A DNA stretch of 7,032 nt from UBA6987 sp045617825 (GCA_045617825.1 JAZLJI010000027.1:1-7032); one strand, 5' to 3'; shown: positions 1 through 6,759, numbered from the stretch's first letter. A program made the numbers and translations. The notes: generated by a model from the letters alone, not told the origin.

Positions 1-27
1 CTTCCGCAGGGCGTCCTTTCGGCTGCC

Positions 28-95
28 TTATTCGTATATCAGGCTCGGTCTTATGCCGACCACCAGACTGTTCAGGGCGGCGCGCCCGTGCTGCG
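28..95 (-). pseudogene. Remnant of a third paralogue (end of the second NlpC/P60-like domain)
   Basis: Read on the minus strand, this stretch encodes RAALNSLVVGIRPSLIYE and then a TAA at 30-28. The 1003-aa protein has RAILNSLVIGVRPAMIFD and the 821-aa protein RAILNSMVIGIRPTLIFD at the same place. By eye, about 36 of 43 bases match the 1003-aa gene between positions 52 and 93, including one single-base gap near 88-89 that shifts the frame. Beyond about 95 similarity fades; a GGG-containing stretch near 121-135 may match the LGGGKLL motif, but this is weak. There is no start codon, ribosome binding site or discoidin part. I infer the tail of a decayed third copy that ended before the discoidin region. 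It could also be a small fragment left by recombination between the tandem copies. Confidence 0.65.
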
Positions 96-99
96 GAAA

Positions 100-130
100 G
101 CGGCGGGGAGGCTGCTGCCGTTCCCGCCGC
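100..130 (-). terminator. GC-rich hairpin after the lipoprotein operon, weak terminator candidate
   Basis: Bases 100-107 (GCGGCGGG) pair perfectly with 123-130 (CCCGCCGC) around a 15-nt loop. In the minus-strand transcript the stem lies about 15 nt past the stop of the 1003-aa gene and is followed only by CTTTCC, so the U-tract is poor. It may slow 3' decay or cause weak termination. No better terminator is visible between here and the window edge, so the operon may continue leftward. Confidence 0.3.
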
Positions 131-144
131 CTGGATTTTCCGGC

Positions 145-3100
145 TTAATAGCCCCAGATGCAGCATTCGTAAATGCGGACGTCCTTGCTGTTGCAGTTCT
201 CCGCGTCATAGCCGCTGGCCGTGCCTTCGCCGACGAAGACCTCATCCACCACCAGCTTGATGTAGCGGGCCTGTACCGGCGCGGCAAAGCTGCCGCCGTC
301 GGGAGCGCCGGCCCGGATACCGGTAGCGTAGTTGACCGCGCTGCCGAACTCGGAGGTGTCGATGCTGCCCTTGGCCAGCTCGGTGAAGCTCACGCCGTCC
401 TCGGAGCCGTAGACCGTCCAGCTCTTATTGATGCACCACTGGAAGGGATATTCGTAGTTGTACAGCTCGTAGCGGTTCACGGTATGCACCGCGCCCAGGT
501 CGAAGAGGATGTAGCCGTCCTCGCTCCAGGCATAGCGGCAGGAGGTGGAAGCGGAGGCGTCGTGATTGCCGTCCGCGATATTCTTCACCGGATACTTGAC
601 CGTGCCGCCGTTCTGGTAGAAGGACCCGTCCGCCTTATAGGTGGTGGTCACCTCCGCCTTCAGCGCCAGGTTCTGCTCGACCTTTTCATCCGCTTCCTCG
701 GCCTCGCCTGCGCGGCCCATGAACTCCACCTCATAGAAGCGGATGTGCGCAGGATTGGTCTCGCTGCCCTTCAGGCAGTCCGTGATCACGAGCTTCATGT
801 ATCTGGCCTTCACCGGCTCGGCAAATGCCTTCCCGTCGGGCTTTCCGCCCTTGACGCCGGAGGCGTATTTGGTGCCGTCGTTGAAGCCGGTGGTATCGAT
901 CTTCCCGGTATCCAGCTCCGTATAGGTCTCACCGTCCTCGGAGCCGTACAGGGTCCAGCCGGTCACCAGGCTGTATTTGGTGGCATATTCGTAGCCGAAC
1001 AGCCGGTATTCCTCGACCTCGCAGACGGAGCCCAGATCGAAGAGGATCTCGCCGTCCGCCCGGTCGAATTTCAGAGCACACATGCTGCTGCCCACGCTGC
1101 TGATCCCGTCGTTGATCATGCTCAGCGGATAGACCGAGCCGTTGACCAGCGGGTAGGTGGTGGTCACCGTCGCGGTCCGCGCCAGGTTGACTGCCTCGGC
1201 CGCCGGTTCGCCGGCCTCCGCGGTCGGGGTCACCTGCTTGTCGAAGATCATGGCAGGGCGTACGCCGATCACCAGGCTGTTCAGGATGGCGCGCTCGATG
1301 CTGTCCTTCCAGTCAACGACCTTGACCGTGCCGTCCAGGTCGTGCTGCAGCAGCTTGCCGCCGCCCAGGCAGATCAGGATCTGCTGCGTCGTGGGAGCCT
1401 CCAGGACCTTGGCCACCGATGCGCAGTCCGAGATCAGGAAGACGTCGCCCACCTCGTAGAACTGCTCCAGGTACTCCAGCTGCCGGTCCGCGTTGGACAG
1501 GCTCTGCGGCAGATACACGTGGTAGCCGCCGATGTTTCTGGTGATGGTCGAGAACTTCAGCTCGGCTTCCGCTGCCGTCAGCTCAGTCTTCTCGATCAGG
1601 AAATACTGATCCATGCCTCTCGGTCTCTTGTTCTCCAGGAAGCTGCCCGCGTATTCCGCGACGGTCTTCGGGAAGGCGGTCTCCAGGCCGACGACCTGCG
1701 TATAGACCTGGTTCACAAAATCCATTCCCTGGTAGGCGCCGGTCTTCAGGCTCTTCGGCAGCGTGCCCGCGGCCAGCTTCTGCAGCCGTTCCTGCTGCTC
1801 CGCGCTGAGCGCCGTCTTCGCTACCTTCAGCTCCCAGTTCTTGGTATCGATCCCCGAAACGCTGCCGCTGGGGAATTTCACGGTCTCGCCGGCCTTGGCG
1901 GTGATTTTCACCTTATAGCTGACGGTCTCCGACTTTCCCGCGGCCACGTCCACCGTCCAGCGCAGGGTATTGCCCTCCTGCGTGCCGCCGGCACTGACGG
2001 AGCCTGCCACCAGCTCGGCGCCCTCGGGGAGCTGCTCGATGACCGGGATCTGCTCGAAGGCAGCCTTCTGCTTGCTGTCGATGGTGACGCTGACGGTCAG
2101 CTCTTCACCGTTTACCAGAGAATCCGTCGCATATTTGCCGATGCTCCGGGTGATGTTCATGTGCGGATAACGGATCCGGGCCACATTCTCCTCCGTCAGC
2201 AGGGTGGAGCTCATCAGCTTCTCATCCTGCGTGGGGCGGATCAGCCAGATGTAGCACTGGTTCGGCATGCCGTCGGCATTGGTCCCCGCGAAGCTCCAGT
2301 TCGGATTGGGGCCGTTCTTGACGGAGTCCGTCCGCAGCACCAGCTCGTCCAGGGTCTGCAGCGTGATGGAGCCGTTCGGTTCCCGCTTGTTGACGCCCTT
2401 GGTCGAGCCGCTGGTCTCCATGACGCCGCCGCCCACCGGCCAGGAATGCAGGCACCAGCGTTTGCCGTCGCCGAAGCAGTCCCCCAGATAGATCATGATA
2501 TGGCCGCCGTCCGTGTTGACCTTTTTCTCGCCGTACATGATATCGCCGGGCTGCAGCGCGGCCAGGAAGTCCTTGATGAACAGCTGCTGATCCGTGTAGG
2601 TCTCCTCAGCGGGCAGTCCCATGATCCCGCGGGGATTGTAGGAATACTGCATCACGATCATGCTGCGGAAGGTGGAGAATTTGCTGGGCCAGCCGGAACG
2701 CACGCTGGGCAGCTGATCCCATCCGAAGGCGCTCTCGTAGACCTCGGAGCAGTAGCTGCGGCAGTGGGAATAGTAGGGCTCATCCTCGGTGATGAACTCG
2801 GGGTCGATGCCCTGCGTGTCCAGCCGGGAGCCGCTGTTGCCCTGCGCGGTCAGGTTAGTGGTCATGTTGTACTGGCAGTAGGGATTCTTGTAGTAGTAGG
2901 CCAGAGCCGTCTGCACGAGGATCTCCCGCAGGATCTCCGGGTCCACCTCGGAGAGAGGCTTCCCCACCAGGGCGGACAGCGGGTCGGTCACCGCCGGCTC
3001 CGTTGCCTCTTCCGTCGTCTGCTCCGTCTCGGGAGCCGTGGTCTGCTCTTCCGTAGGCTGCGCTTCGGTGGATTCGCCGCGGCTGCCGCCGCAGGCGGTC

Positions 3101-3156
3101 AGCGTCAGCGTCAAGGCCAGCAGCAGGCCCGCTGTCATCAGTTTATTGAGCTTCAT
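145..3156 (-). CDS. Surface lipoprotein with active and degenerate NlpC/P60-like domains and two discoidin-like domains (1003 aa)
   Basis: Second gene of the operon. Residues 1-22 form a lipoprotein signal ending in LTAC, with Cys22 as the predicted lipidation site; 23-58 is a Thr/Glu/Pro linker. Residues about 75-308 resemble an NlpC/P60 (papain-fold) cysteine peptidase: Cys136 in YCSEVYESAFG fits the usual CSG-VYxxxG helix, LQPGDIMYG (201-209) is the expected PGD strand, His219 lies in GGHIMIYLGD, and His237 in LHSWP is a candidate third residue. Residues 343-445 resemble a DUF11-type beta-sandwich. Residues about 472-640 repeat the NlpC/P60 layout, but Val481 and Gln592 stand where Cys and His should be. 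Residues 656-814 and 828-1003 are two related discoidin (F5/8C)-like domains, with FDLG, YGSEDG and ARYxKLV motifs. The family usually acts on cell-wall peptides; the substrate here is unknown. The ATG at 3156 is the only Met that gives a lysine-starting signal peptide. Confidence 0.9.
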   Translation of the reverse strand: MKLNKLMTAGLLLALTLTLTACGGSRGESTEAQPTEEQTTAPETEQTTEEATEPAVTDPLSALVGKPLSEVDPEILREILVQTALAYYYKNPYCQYNMTTNLTAQGNSGSRLDTQGIDPEFITEDEPYYSHCRSYCSEVYESAFGWDQLPSVRSGWPSKFSTFRSMIVMQYSYNPRGIMGLPAEETYTDQQLFIKDFLAALQPGDIMYGEKKVNTDGGHIMIYLGDCFGDGKRWCLHSWPVGGGVMETSGSTKGVNKREPNGSITLQTLDELVLRTDSVKNGPNPNWSFAGTNADGMPNQCYIWLIRPTQDEKLMSSTLLTEENVARIRYPHMNITRSIGKYATDSLVNGEELTVSVTIDSKQKAAFEQIPVIEQLPEGAELVAGSVSAGGTQEGNTLRWTVDVAAGKSETVSYKVKITAKAGETVKFPSGSVSGIDTKNWELKVAKTALSAEQQERLQKLAAGTLPKSLKTGAYQGMDFVNQVYTQVVGLETAFPKTVAEYAGSFLENKRPRGMDQYFLIEKTELTAAEAELKFSTITRNIGGYHVYLPQSLSNADRQLEYLEQFYEVGDVFLISDCASVAKVLEAPTTQQILICLGGGKLLQHDLDGTVKVVDWKDSIERAILNSLVIGVRPAMIFDKQVTPTAEAGEPAAEAVNLARTATVTTTYPLVNGSVYPLSMINDGISSVGSSMCALKFDRADGEILFDLGSVCEVEEYRLFGYEYATKYSLVTGWTLYGSEDGETYTELDTGKIDTTGFNDGTKYASGVKGGKPDGKAFAEPVKARYMKLVITDCLKGSETNPAHIRFYEVEFMGRAGEAEEADEKVEQNLALKAEVTTTYKADGSFYQNGGTVKYPVKNIADGNHDASASTSCRYAWSEDGYILFDLGAVHTVNRYELYNYEYPFQWCINKSWTVYGSEDGVSFTELAKGSIDTSEFGSAVNYATGIRAGAPDGGSFAAPVQARYIKLVVDEVFVGEGTASGYDAENCNSKDVRIYECCIWGY

Positions 3157-3161
3157 TGTTT

Positions 3162-3168
3162 CCCCTTT
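3162..3168 (-). promoter_or_regulatory. Ribosome binding site of the 1003-aa lipoprotein gene
   Basis: The minus-strand sequence AAAGGGG ends 5 nt before the ATG at 3156. It lies in the 18-nt gap after the stop codon of the upstream gene, which leaves no room for a separate promoter. This supports co-transcription of the two lipoprotein genes. Confidence 0.6.
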
Positions 3169-3174
3169 CTTTTC

Positions 3175-5640
3175 TCAGTCTATATCCTTACCCATGATCT
3201 CCACCTCGTAGAAGCGGATATGGGCGGTAGAACCGCTCTTGCTGCCCTTCAGGCAGTCCGTGATCACCAGCTTTAGGTACCGGGCCTTCACCGGCTCGGC
3301 AAACGTCTTCCCGTCGGGCTTTCCGCCCTTCACCACCGTGGCGTACAGGGTATCCTCGGTAAATCCGGCGGTGTCGACCCTCCCGCTGTCCAAAGCCTTG
3401 TAGCTCTTCCCGTCCTCGGAGCCGTACAGGGTCCAGCCGGTCACCAGGCTGTACAGCTTGGCATATTCATAGCCGAACAGCCGGTACTCCGAGATCTCGC
3501 AGACCCGGCCCAGGTCGAAGAGGATCTGCCCGCCGGCCCGGTCGAACTTCAGGGCGCACATGTTCTTGCCTACCCCGCCAACGCCGTCGTTGATCATGCT
3601 CAGCGGATAGACGTTTTCATTGACCGCCGGATAGGTGGTGGTCACCGAGGCCTCCCGGGCCAGATTTCTCACCTCATTGGTCCAGCCGCCGCTTTCCTCC
3701 TCGGGCGTTACCGCCTTATCGAAGATCAGCGTGGGGCGGATGCCGATCACCATGCTGTTCAGGATGGCCCGCTCAATGCTGTCCTTCCAGCTCACGATCC
3801 GGAGCTGCTTATCCTTCGTGTACTGCAGCAGCTTTCCGGCGCCCAGGTAGATCAGGATCGTCCGGGTCTCCGGGCTGCTCAGCACCAGCGAGGCCACCGA
3901 GGCGTCATTGATGAGGAACACGTCACCCGGCTCGTAGAACTGCTCCAGATACTCCAGCTGCCGGTCCGTATTGCTTAAGGTATTGGGCATATACACGTGG
4001 TAGCCGCCGATGTTCCGGCTGATTGCGGCATATCGGTACTCGGCCTCCTGCGCGTTCAGCTCGGGCTTTTCCATCAGGAACACGGTATCCACGTATTTCG
4101 GGCTGCCCACCTTCATGAAGCTGCTCACGTATTCCTCGACGGTCTTCGGGAAGGCCGTCTCCAGACCGATGACCCGGGAATAGAACTGATTCACGAGATC
4201 CAGATCCAGATAGCCGCCGGCCTGCAGCTCCAGCAGGCTCTTCGGAACGTCTCCGGCCGCGATCCGGATCAGCCGGGCCCGCTGGGCAGCGGTGAGCGCG
4301 GTCTTCGCCACCTTCAGCTCCCAGCTCTTGGTATCGATTCCGGAGACCGTGCCGCCGGGGAGCTTCACGGTCTCGCCTGCCTTAGCCGTGACCCTCAGCC
4401 GGTAGCTCACCGTGACGGCTTTGCCGGCCGGCACGTCCACCGTCCAGCGGAGGGTATTTCCCTCCTGCGCGCCGCCCTCGCTGAGGGACCCGGCCACCAG
4501 CTCTGCCCCCTCGGGCAGCGGCTCCGTCACCTCGACCTGCGCAAAAGCGCTCTTCCGGTTCCGGCTCTCCACCGTGACGCTGACGTTCAGCTCCTCGCCG
4601 GTGATCAGGGTATCGGTCGCGTATTTGCCGATGTCCCGGGAAATGCTCATATAGGGATAGCGGAGCCGGGCGACGTTCTCCTCGGTCACGACCGTGGAGT
4701 CCATGAATTCCTGATACCGCATGGGACGGATCAGCCAGATGTAGCACTGATTGGGCTTCCCGGAGCCGTTCATCGCCGCGAAGCTCCAGTTGGGGTAGGA
4801 GGCGCCGGTGGTCTTGGACAGCACCAGGTCGTCCAGCGTCTGCAGGGTGATCGCGCCCTCAGGCTCCCGCTTGTTGACGCCCTTGGAGGAGCCGGTCTCC
4901 GGCATGATGCCGCCGCCCACAGGCCAGGAGTGCAGGCACCAGCGGTTGCCGTCGCCGAAGCAGTCGCCCAGATAGAGCATGACGTGACCGCCGTCCACCA
5001 CGGCCTTCTTCTCGCCGTACATGATGTCGCCGGGCTGCAGCGCCGCCTCAAAATCCTTCAGGAACAGGCTCAGGTCCGTGTAGGTCTCCTCCTTGGGAAG
5101 GCCCCGGATGTCCTTGGGATTGTAGGAATACTGCATCACGATCATCTGATGGTAGGTATTGAATTTCGTCGTCCAGCCCGCCCGGACGCTGGGCAGCTTG
5201 TCCCAGCCGAAGGCGCTCTCATAGACCTCGGAGCAGTAGCTGCGGCAGTGGGAATAGAAGGGCTCGTCCTCGGTGATGAACTCGGGGTCGATGCCCTGCG
5301 TATCCAGCCGGGCGCCGCTGACCCCCTGCGCCGTCAGATTGGTGGTCATGTTGTACTGACAGTAGGGGTTCTTATAATAATAGGCCAGCGCCGTCTGCAC
5401 GATGATGTCCTGCAGGAGCTCCGGGTCCACCTCGGAAAGGGGCTTCCCCACCAACGCTTCCAGCGGGTCGGTATCGGAAGGCGCCGCCGCTTCCTCGGTG
5501 CTCTGCTCCGCGGCAGGCTCCGTGGCATCGGTCTGCGCCGCGGACGTCTCCTGCCCGGTCTCCGACGGGTTTCCGCCGCAGGCTGTCAGAAGCACCAAAA
5601 CGATCAGCAGCAGGGCCGCCGATACGATCCTTTTTCGCAT
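3175..5640 (-). CDS. Surface lipoprotein with active and degenerate NlpC/P60-like domains and one discoidin-like domain (821 aa)
   Basis: First gene of the operon and a close paralogue of the gene after it, nearly colinear with it over about 800 residues. MRKR and a hydrophobic stretch lead to the lipobox LTAC with Cys21, then a low-complexity Ala/Thr/Glu linker to about residue 57. Cys136 (YCSEVYESAFG), His219 (GGHVMLYLGD) and His237 (LHSWP) fall at the same residue numbers as in the paralogue, supporting a conserved NlpC/P60-like active site. A DUF11-like domain covers about 344-446. A second NlpC/P60-like domain (about 473-640) keeps the PGDVFL and ILIYLGAGKLL strands but has Val483 and Thr594 where Cys and His are expected. 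One discoidin-like domain follows (about 658-815). It would be anchored on the outer membrane face and may remodel or bind cell wall or another glycan. The fold is assigned from motifs by eye; the substrate is not known. Confidence 0.9.
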   Translation of the reverse strand: MRKRIVSAALLLIVLVLLTACGGNPSETGQETSAAQTDATEPAAEQSTEEAAAPSDTDPLEALVGKPLSEVDPELLQDIIVQTALAYYYKNPYCQYNMTTNLTAQGVSGARLDTQGIDPEFITEDEPFYSHCRSYCSEVYESAFGWDKLPSVRAGWTTKFNTYHQMIVMQYSYNPKDIRGLPKEETYTDLSLFLKDFEAALQPGDIMYGEKKAVVDGGHVMLYLGDCFGDGNRWCLHSWPVGGGIMPETGSSKGVNKREPEGAITLQTLDDLVLSKTTGASYPNWSFAAMNGSGKPNQCYIWLIRPMRYQEFMDSTVVTEENVARLRYPYMSISRDIGKYATDTLITGEELNVSVTVESRNRKSAFAQVEVTEPLPEGAELVAGSLSEGGAQEGNTLRWTVDVPAGKAVTVSYRLRVTAKAGETVKLPGGTVSGIDTKSWELKVAKTALTAAQRARLIRIAAGDVPKSLLELQAGGYLDLDLVNQFYSRVIGLETAFPKTVEEYVSSFMKVGSPKYVDTVFLMEKPELNAQEAEYRYAAISRNIGGYHVYMPNTLSNTDRQLEYLEQFYEPGDVFLINDASVASLVLSSPETRTILIYLGAGKLLQYTKDKQLRIVSWKDSIERAILNSMVIGIRPTLIFDKAVTPEEESGGWTNEVRNLAREASVTTTYPAVNENVYPLSMINDGVGGVGKNMCALKFDRAGGQILFDLGRVCEISEYRLFGYEYAKLYSLVTGWTLYGSEDGKSYKALDSGRVDTAGFTEDTLYATVVKGGKPDGKTFAEPVKARYLKLVITDCLKGSKSGSTAHIRFYEVEIMGKDID

Positions 5641-5647
5641 TATTTCA

Positions 5648-5655
5648 TCCTTTCC
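5648..5655 (-). promoter_or_regulatory. Ribosome binding site of the 821-aa lipoprotein gene
   Basis: On the minus strand GGAAAGGA ends 7 nt before the ATG at 5640, a normal spacing, and fixes this start. Its outermost base is also the closing base of the leader hairpin at 5655-5678. Confidence 0.65.
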
Positions 5656-5678
5656 GGCAGAAAAAGTGCCTTCTGCCG
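5655..5678 (-). promoter_or_regulatory. Leader hairpin touching the ribosome binding site
   Basis: Bases 5655-5662 (CGGCAGAA) are the exact reverse complement of 5671-5678, giving an 8-bp stem with an 8-nt loop. In the operon mRNA it would sit directly 5' of the Shine-Dalgarno sequence, where it could stabilise the 5' end or tune initiation. On the plus strand it is followed by CTCTTTTTTCTTT, so it could also stop antisense transcription entering the operon. The stem is seen directly; its role is inferred. Confidence 0.45.
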
Positions 5679-5691
5679 CTCTTTTTTCTTT

Positions 5692-5700
5692 ATATTACCA
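5692..5700 (-). promoter_or_regulatory. Possible extended -10 promoter of the lipoprotein operon
   Basis: The minus strand reads TGGTAATAT here, a TG-n extended -10 followed by a 4-of-6 match to TATAAT. Initiation would fall near 5685 and give a leader of about 45 nt that contains the 5655-5678 hairpin. No convincing -35 box is present; the upstream DNA is AT-rich. A second TAATAT on the minus strand, near 5727-5732, is an alternative. Confidence 0.3.
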
Positions 5701-5741
5701 TCTGCGGCGCGCAAAAAATATTTCGATATTACTCTTAAATC

Positions 5742-5759
5742 CATAAGCAAAAACTTATG
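5742..5759. promoter_or_regulatory. Dyad CATAAG-N6-CTTATG upstream of the lipoprotein operon
   Basis: A perfect 6-bp inverted repeat (5742-5747 and 5754-5759) with an A-rich 6-nt centre lies about 45-65 bp upstream of the possible -10 element. Size and position would suit a dimeric regulator's operator. No regulator gene is in the window, so function is inference only. Confidence 0.3.
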
Positions 5760-5778
5760 AAAAATCCCCGAGTCCCGA

Positions 5779-5968
5779 TTTCAACTTAAACTGGGCGCCC
5801 TCCTGCCGGGCGGCTTCATTTCAGCTTGAACCGGTCTCCTCCTGCCGGACGGCTTCATTTCAGCTTGAACCGGTCTCCTCCTGCCGGGCGGCTTCATTTC
5901 AGCATGAACCGGTCCCCGCCTGCCGGACAGCTTCATTTCAGCTTGACCCGGTCCCCGCCTGCCGGGCA
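5779..5968. repeat. Five tandem copies of a 39-bp repeat
   Basis: Copies start at 5779 (40 bp, most diverged), 5819, 5858, 5897 and 5936 (partial at its end). The core is TTTCAGCTTGAACCGGT, a CTCCTCC or CCCCGCC stretch, then GCCGGRCGGCTTCA. Copies 2 and 3 differ by one base. Each unit has TGAA/TTCA arms that can pair with CCG/CGG across a bulge, so the array may form repeated hairpins. The block lies between the terminator of the 170-aa gene and the lipoprotein operon promoter. Since 39 is a multiple of three, both strands stay open through it, but no convincing gene uses it. It looks like a non-coding minisatellite. Confidence 0.85.
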
Positions 5969-6006
5969 CACCGCGGCCCTCTTCTCCGCGGTCTGCGGCC
6001 GGACAG

Positions 6007-6046
6007 AAAAAGGGCTCCCCATGAAACCGAAACTTCCGGGGAGCCC
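6007..6046 (-). terminator. Intrinsic terminator of the 170-aa gene
   Basis: GGGCTCCCC (6012-6020) and GGGGAGCCC (6038-6046) form a perfect 9-bp stem with a 17-nt loop. On the minus strand the stem runs directly into TTTTTCTG. It is about 190 nt past the stop of the 170-aa gene and would separate that unit from the lipoprotein operon. Confidence 0.8.
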
Positions 6047-6232
6047 ACAGCATAAGTTTTTACCGACGCGTTTATCGAATGATCATTTGCAGCGAACTGC
6101 TCTTACCGACCTTAGACCGTAACCGATAAGCAATAAGAAATAACGGAACGACCGCAACAAACCATAACGCTTTACAGGCTTAAGCTCTGTCGGCGGGGCC
6201 GACGGAGGTGAAAACGGCCGGAGGGAAAGGGC
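6047..6232. other. Gene-free 3' region of the 170-aa gene
   Basis: No ORF with a ribosome binding site is visible on either strand. The stretch is clearly AT-richer than its neighbours up to about 6186. It contains a 10-bp palindrome AATGATCATT (6078-6087), a small stem GCAG-CGAA-CTGC (6089-6100), two copies of TTACCGAC (6060-6067 and 6103-6110), the palindrome GCTTAAGC (6178-6185), and a GC-rich stem 6187-6193/6199-6205 without a T-run. It is probably transcribed as the long 3' untranslated part of the 170-aa gene. I recognise no RNA family. Confidence 0.5.
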
Positions 6233-6745
6233 TTACAGCCCCTCGACTTCAAATTCCAGCGTGTTGTTGGCCAGATCCAGCGCGGTCTGCAGTCTTGTCA
6301 GCTCCAGGCTGCTCTTCTCGTAGGCCTCCGCCGCGTCCGTGATCCGGTAGTTGGCGTATTTGTACTCGGTCAGCCGACCGTTACCCACCATGTAGGCCCG
6401 GGCCCGTTCCTTGGGCTGAGCCGTCCGCATGGCATCGTATTTCTGTACCCGGGCATTCAGCTGCGGCATATACACCAGCGCCTCGTCGATGGTCATCCCG
6501 AATTCCGGCAGCACCGTCCCGGTATTGAACAGATTGACGGCGTGCTTCAGTACCCGCACCTTCTTCTCCAGCGCCTCCAGCTGGCTCTGGATCTCCGGAA
6601 AATCATACTCCGGCCGCACGTCCTCCAGCTTCTCGTCGGTGGAGGCGGTAAAGCTGCTGCGTTCCTGCTCCACCGTCTTCAGCTTGTTGATATCCGCATT
6701 GAACAGCCGGATCATTTTCACGGCCGCTGCTGAGGTCAGTTTCAT
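6233..6745 (-). CDS. Hypothetical cytoplasmic coiled-coil protein (170 aa)
   Basis: A complete gene of unknown function. There is no signal peptide or membrane segment, so it is probably cytoplasmic. The protein is mostly helical and charged: a first helix at about 1-27, a charged linker, a heptad-like helix at about 50-73 (IQSQLEALEKKVRVLKHAV), a central NLFNTG..GMTIDEALVYMPQLN segment (about 72-97), then a Lys/Arg/Tyr-rich stretch and a final helix (about 138-162) ending in an acidic FEVEGL tail. The layout of two long helices around a short T-x-x-EAL segment loosely recalls the small DIP1984-like (septicolysin-type) proteins, but I cannot confirm that. The start is fixed by AGGAGG 8 nt upstream. 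It has its own promoter and terminator, so it appears monocistronic and not linked functionally to the lipoproteins. Confidence 0.85.
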   Translation of the reverse strand: MKLTSAAAVKMIRLFNADINKLKTVEQERSSFTASTDEKLEDVRPEYDFPEIQSQLEALEKKVRVLKHAVNLFNTGTVLPEFGMTIDEALVYMPQLNARVQKYDAMRTAQPKERARAYMVGNGRLTEYKYANYRITDAAEAYEKSSLELTRLQTALDLANNTLEFEVEGL

Positions 6746-6753
6746 GGGCTTAT

Positions 6754-6759
6754 CCTCCT
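6754..6759 (-). promoter_or_regulatory. Ribosome binding site of the 170-aa gene
   Basis: The minus strand has a consensus AGGAGG 8 nt before the ATG at 6745, which predicts efficient initiation and settles the start codon. Confidence 0.8.

Noticed and set aside
72..287. Minus-strand 71-codon ORF at the left edge
   Set aside because: It overlaps the 3' end of the 1003-aa gene in another frame and is Arg/Ala/Ser-rich without a ribosome binding site. Only its last part touches the paralogue remnant.
88..3276. Plus-strand ORF of 1062 codons opposite the 1003-aa gene
   Set aside because: It mirrors a GC-rich gene whose codon use removes stops from the other strand. It has no ribosome binding site, no recognisable domain and a biased Gly/Arg/Leu/Ala composition, whereas the minus-strand gene has a lipoprotein signal, clear domains and a paralogue.
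3997..5760. Plus-strand ORF of 587 codons opposite the 821-aa gene
   Set aside because: This is the same antisense shadow effect, and it runs through the operon's own leader. No start signal or domain supports it.
5779..5968. CRISPR array
   Set aside because: The units are contiguous and similar over their full 39 bp with no unique spacers, and there are no cas genes nearby.
5781..6053. Minus-strand ORF of 90 codons across the 39-bp repeats (13-residue repeat peptide)
   Set aside because: It starts inside the region of the terminator hairpin, lacks a ribosome binding site, and is open only because 39 is a multiple of three. The plus strand is open for the same reason (5826-6122).
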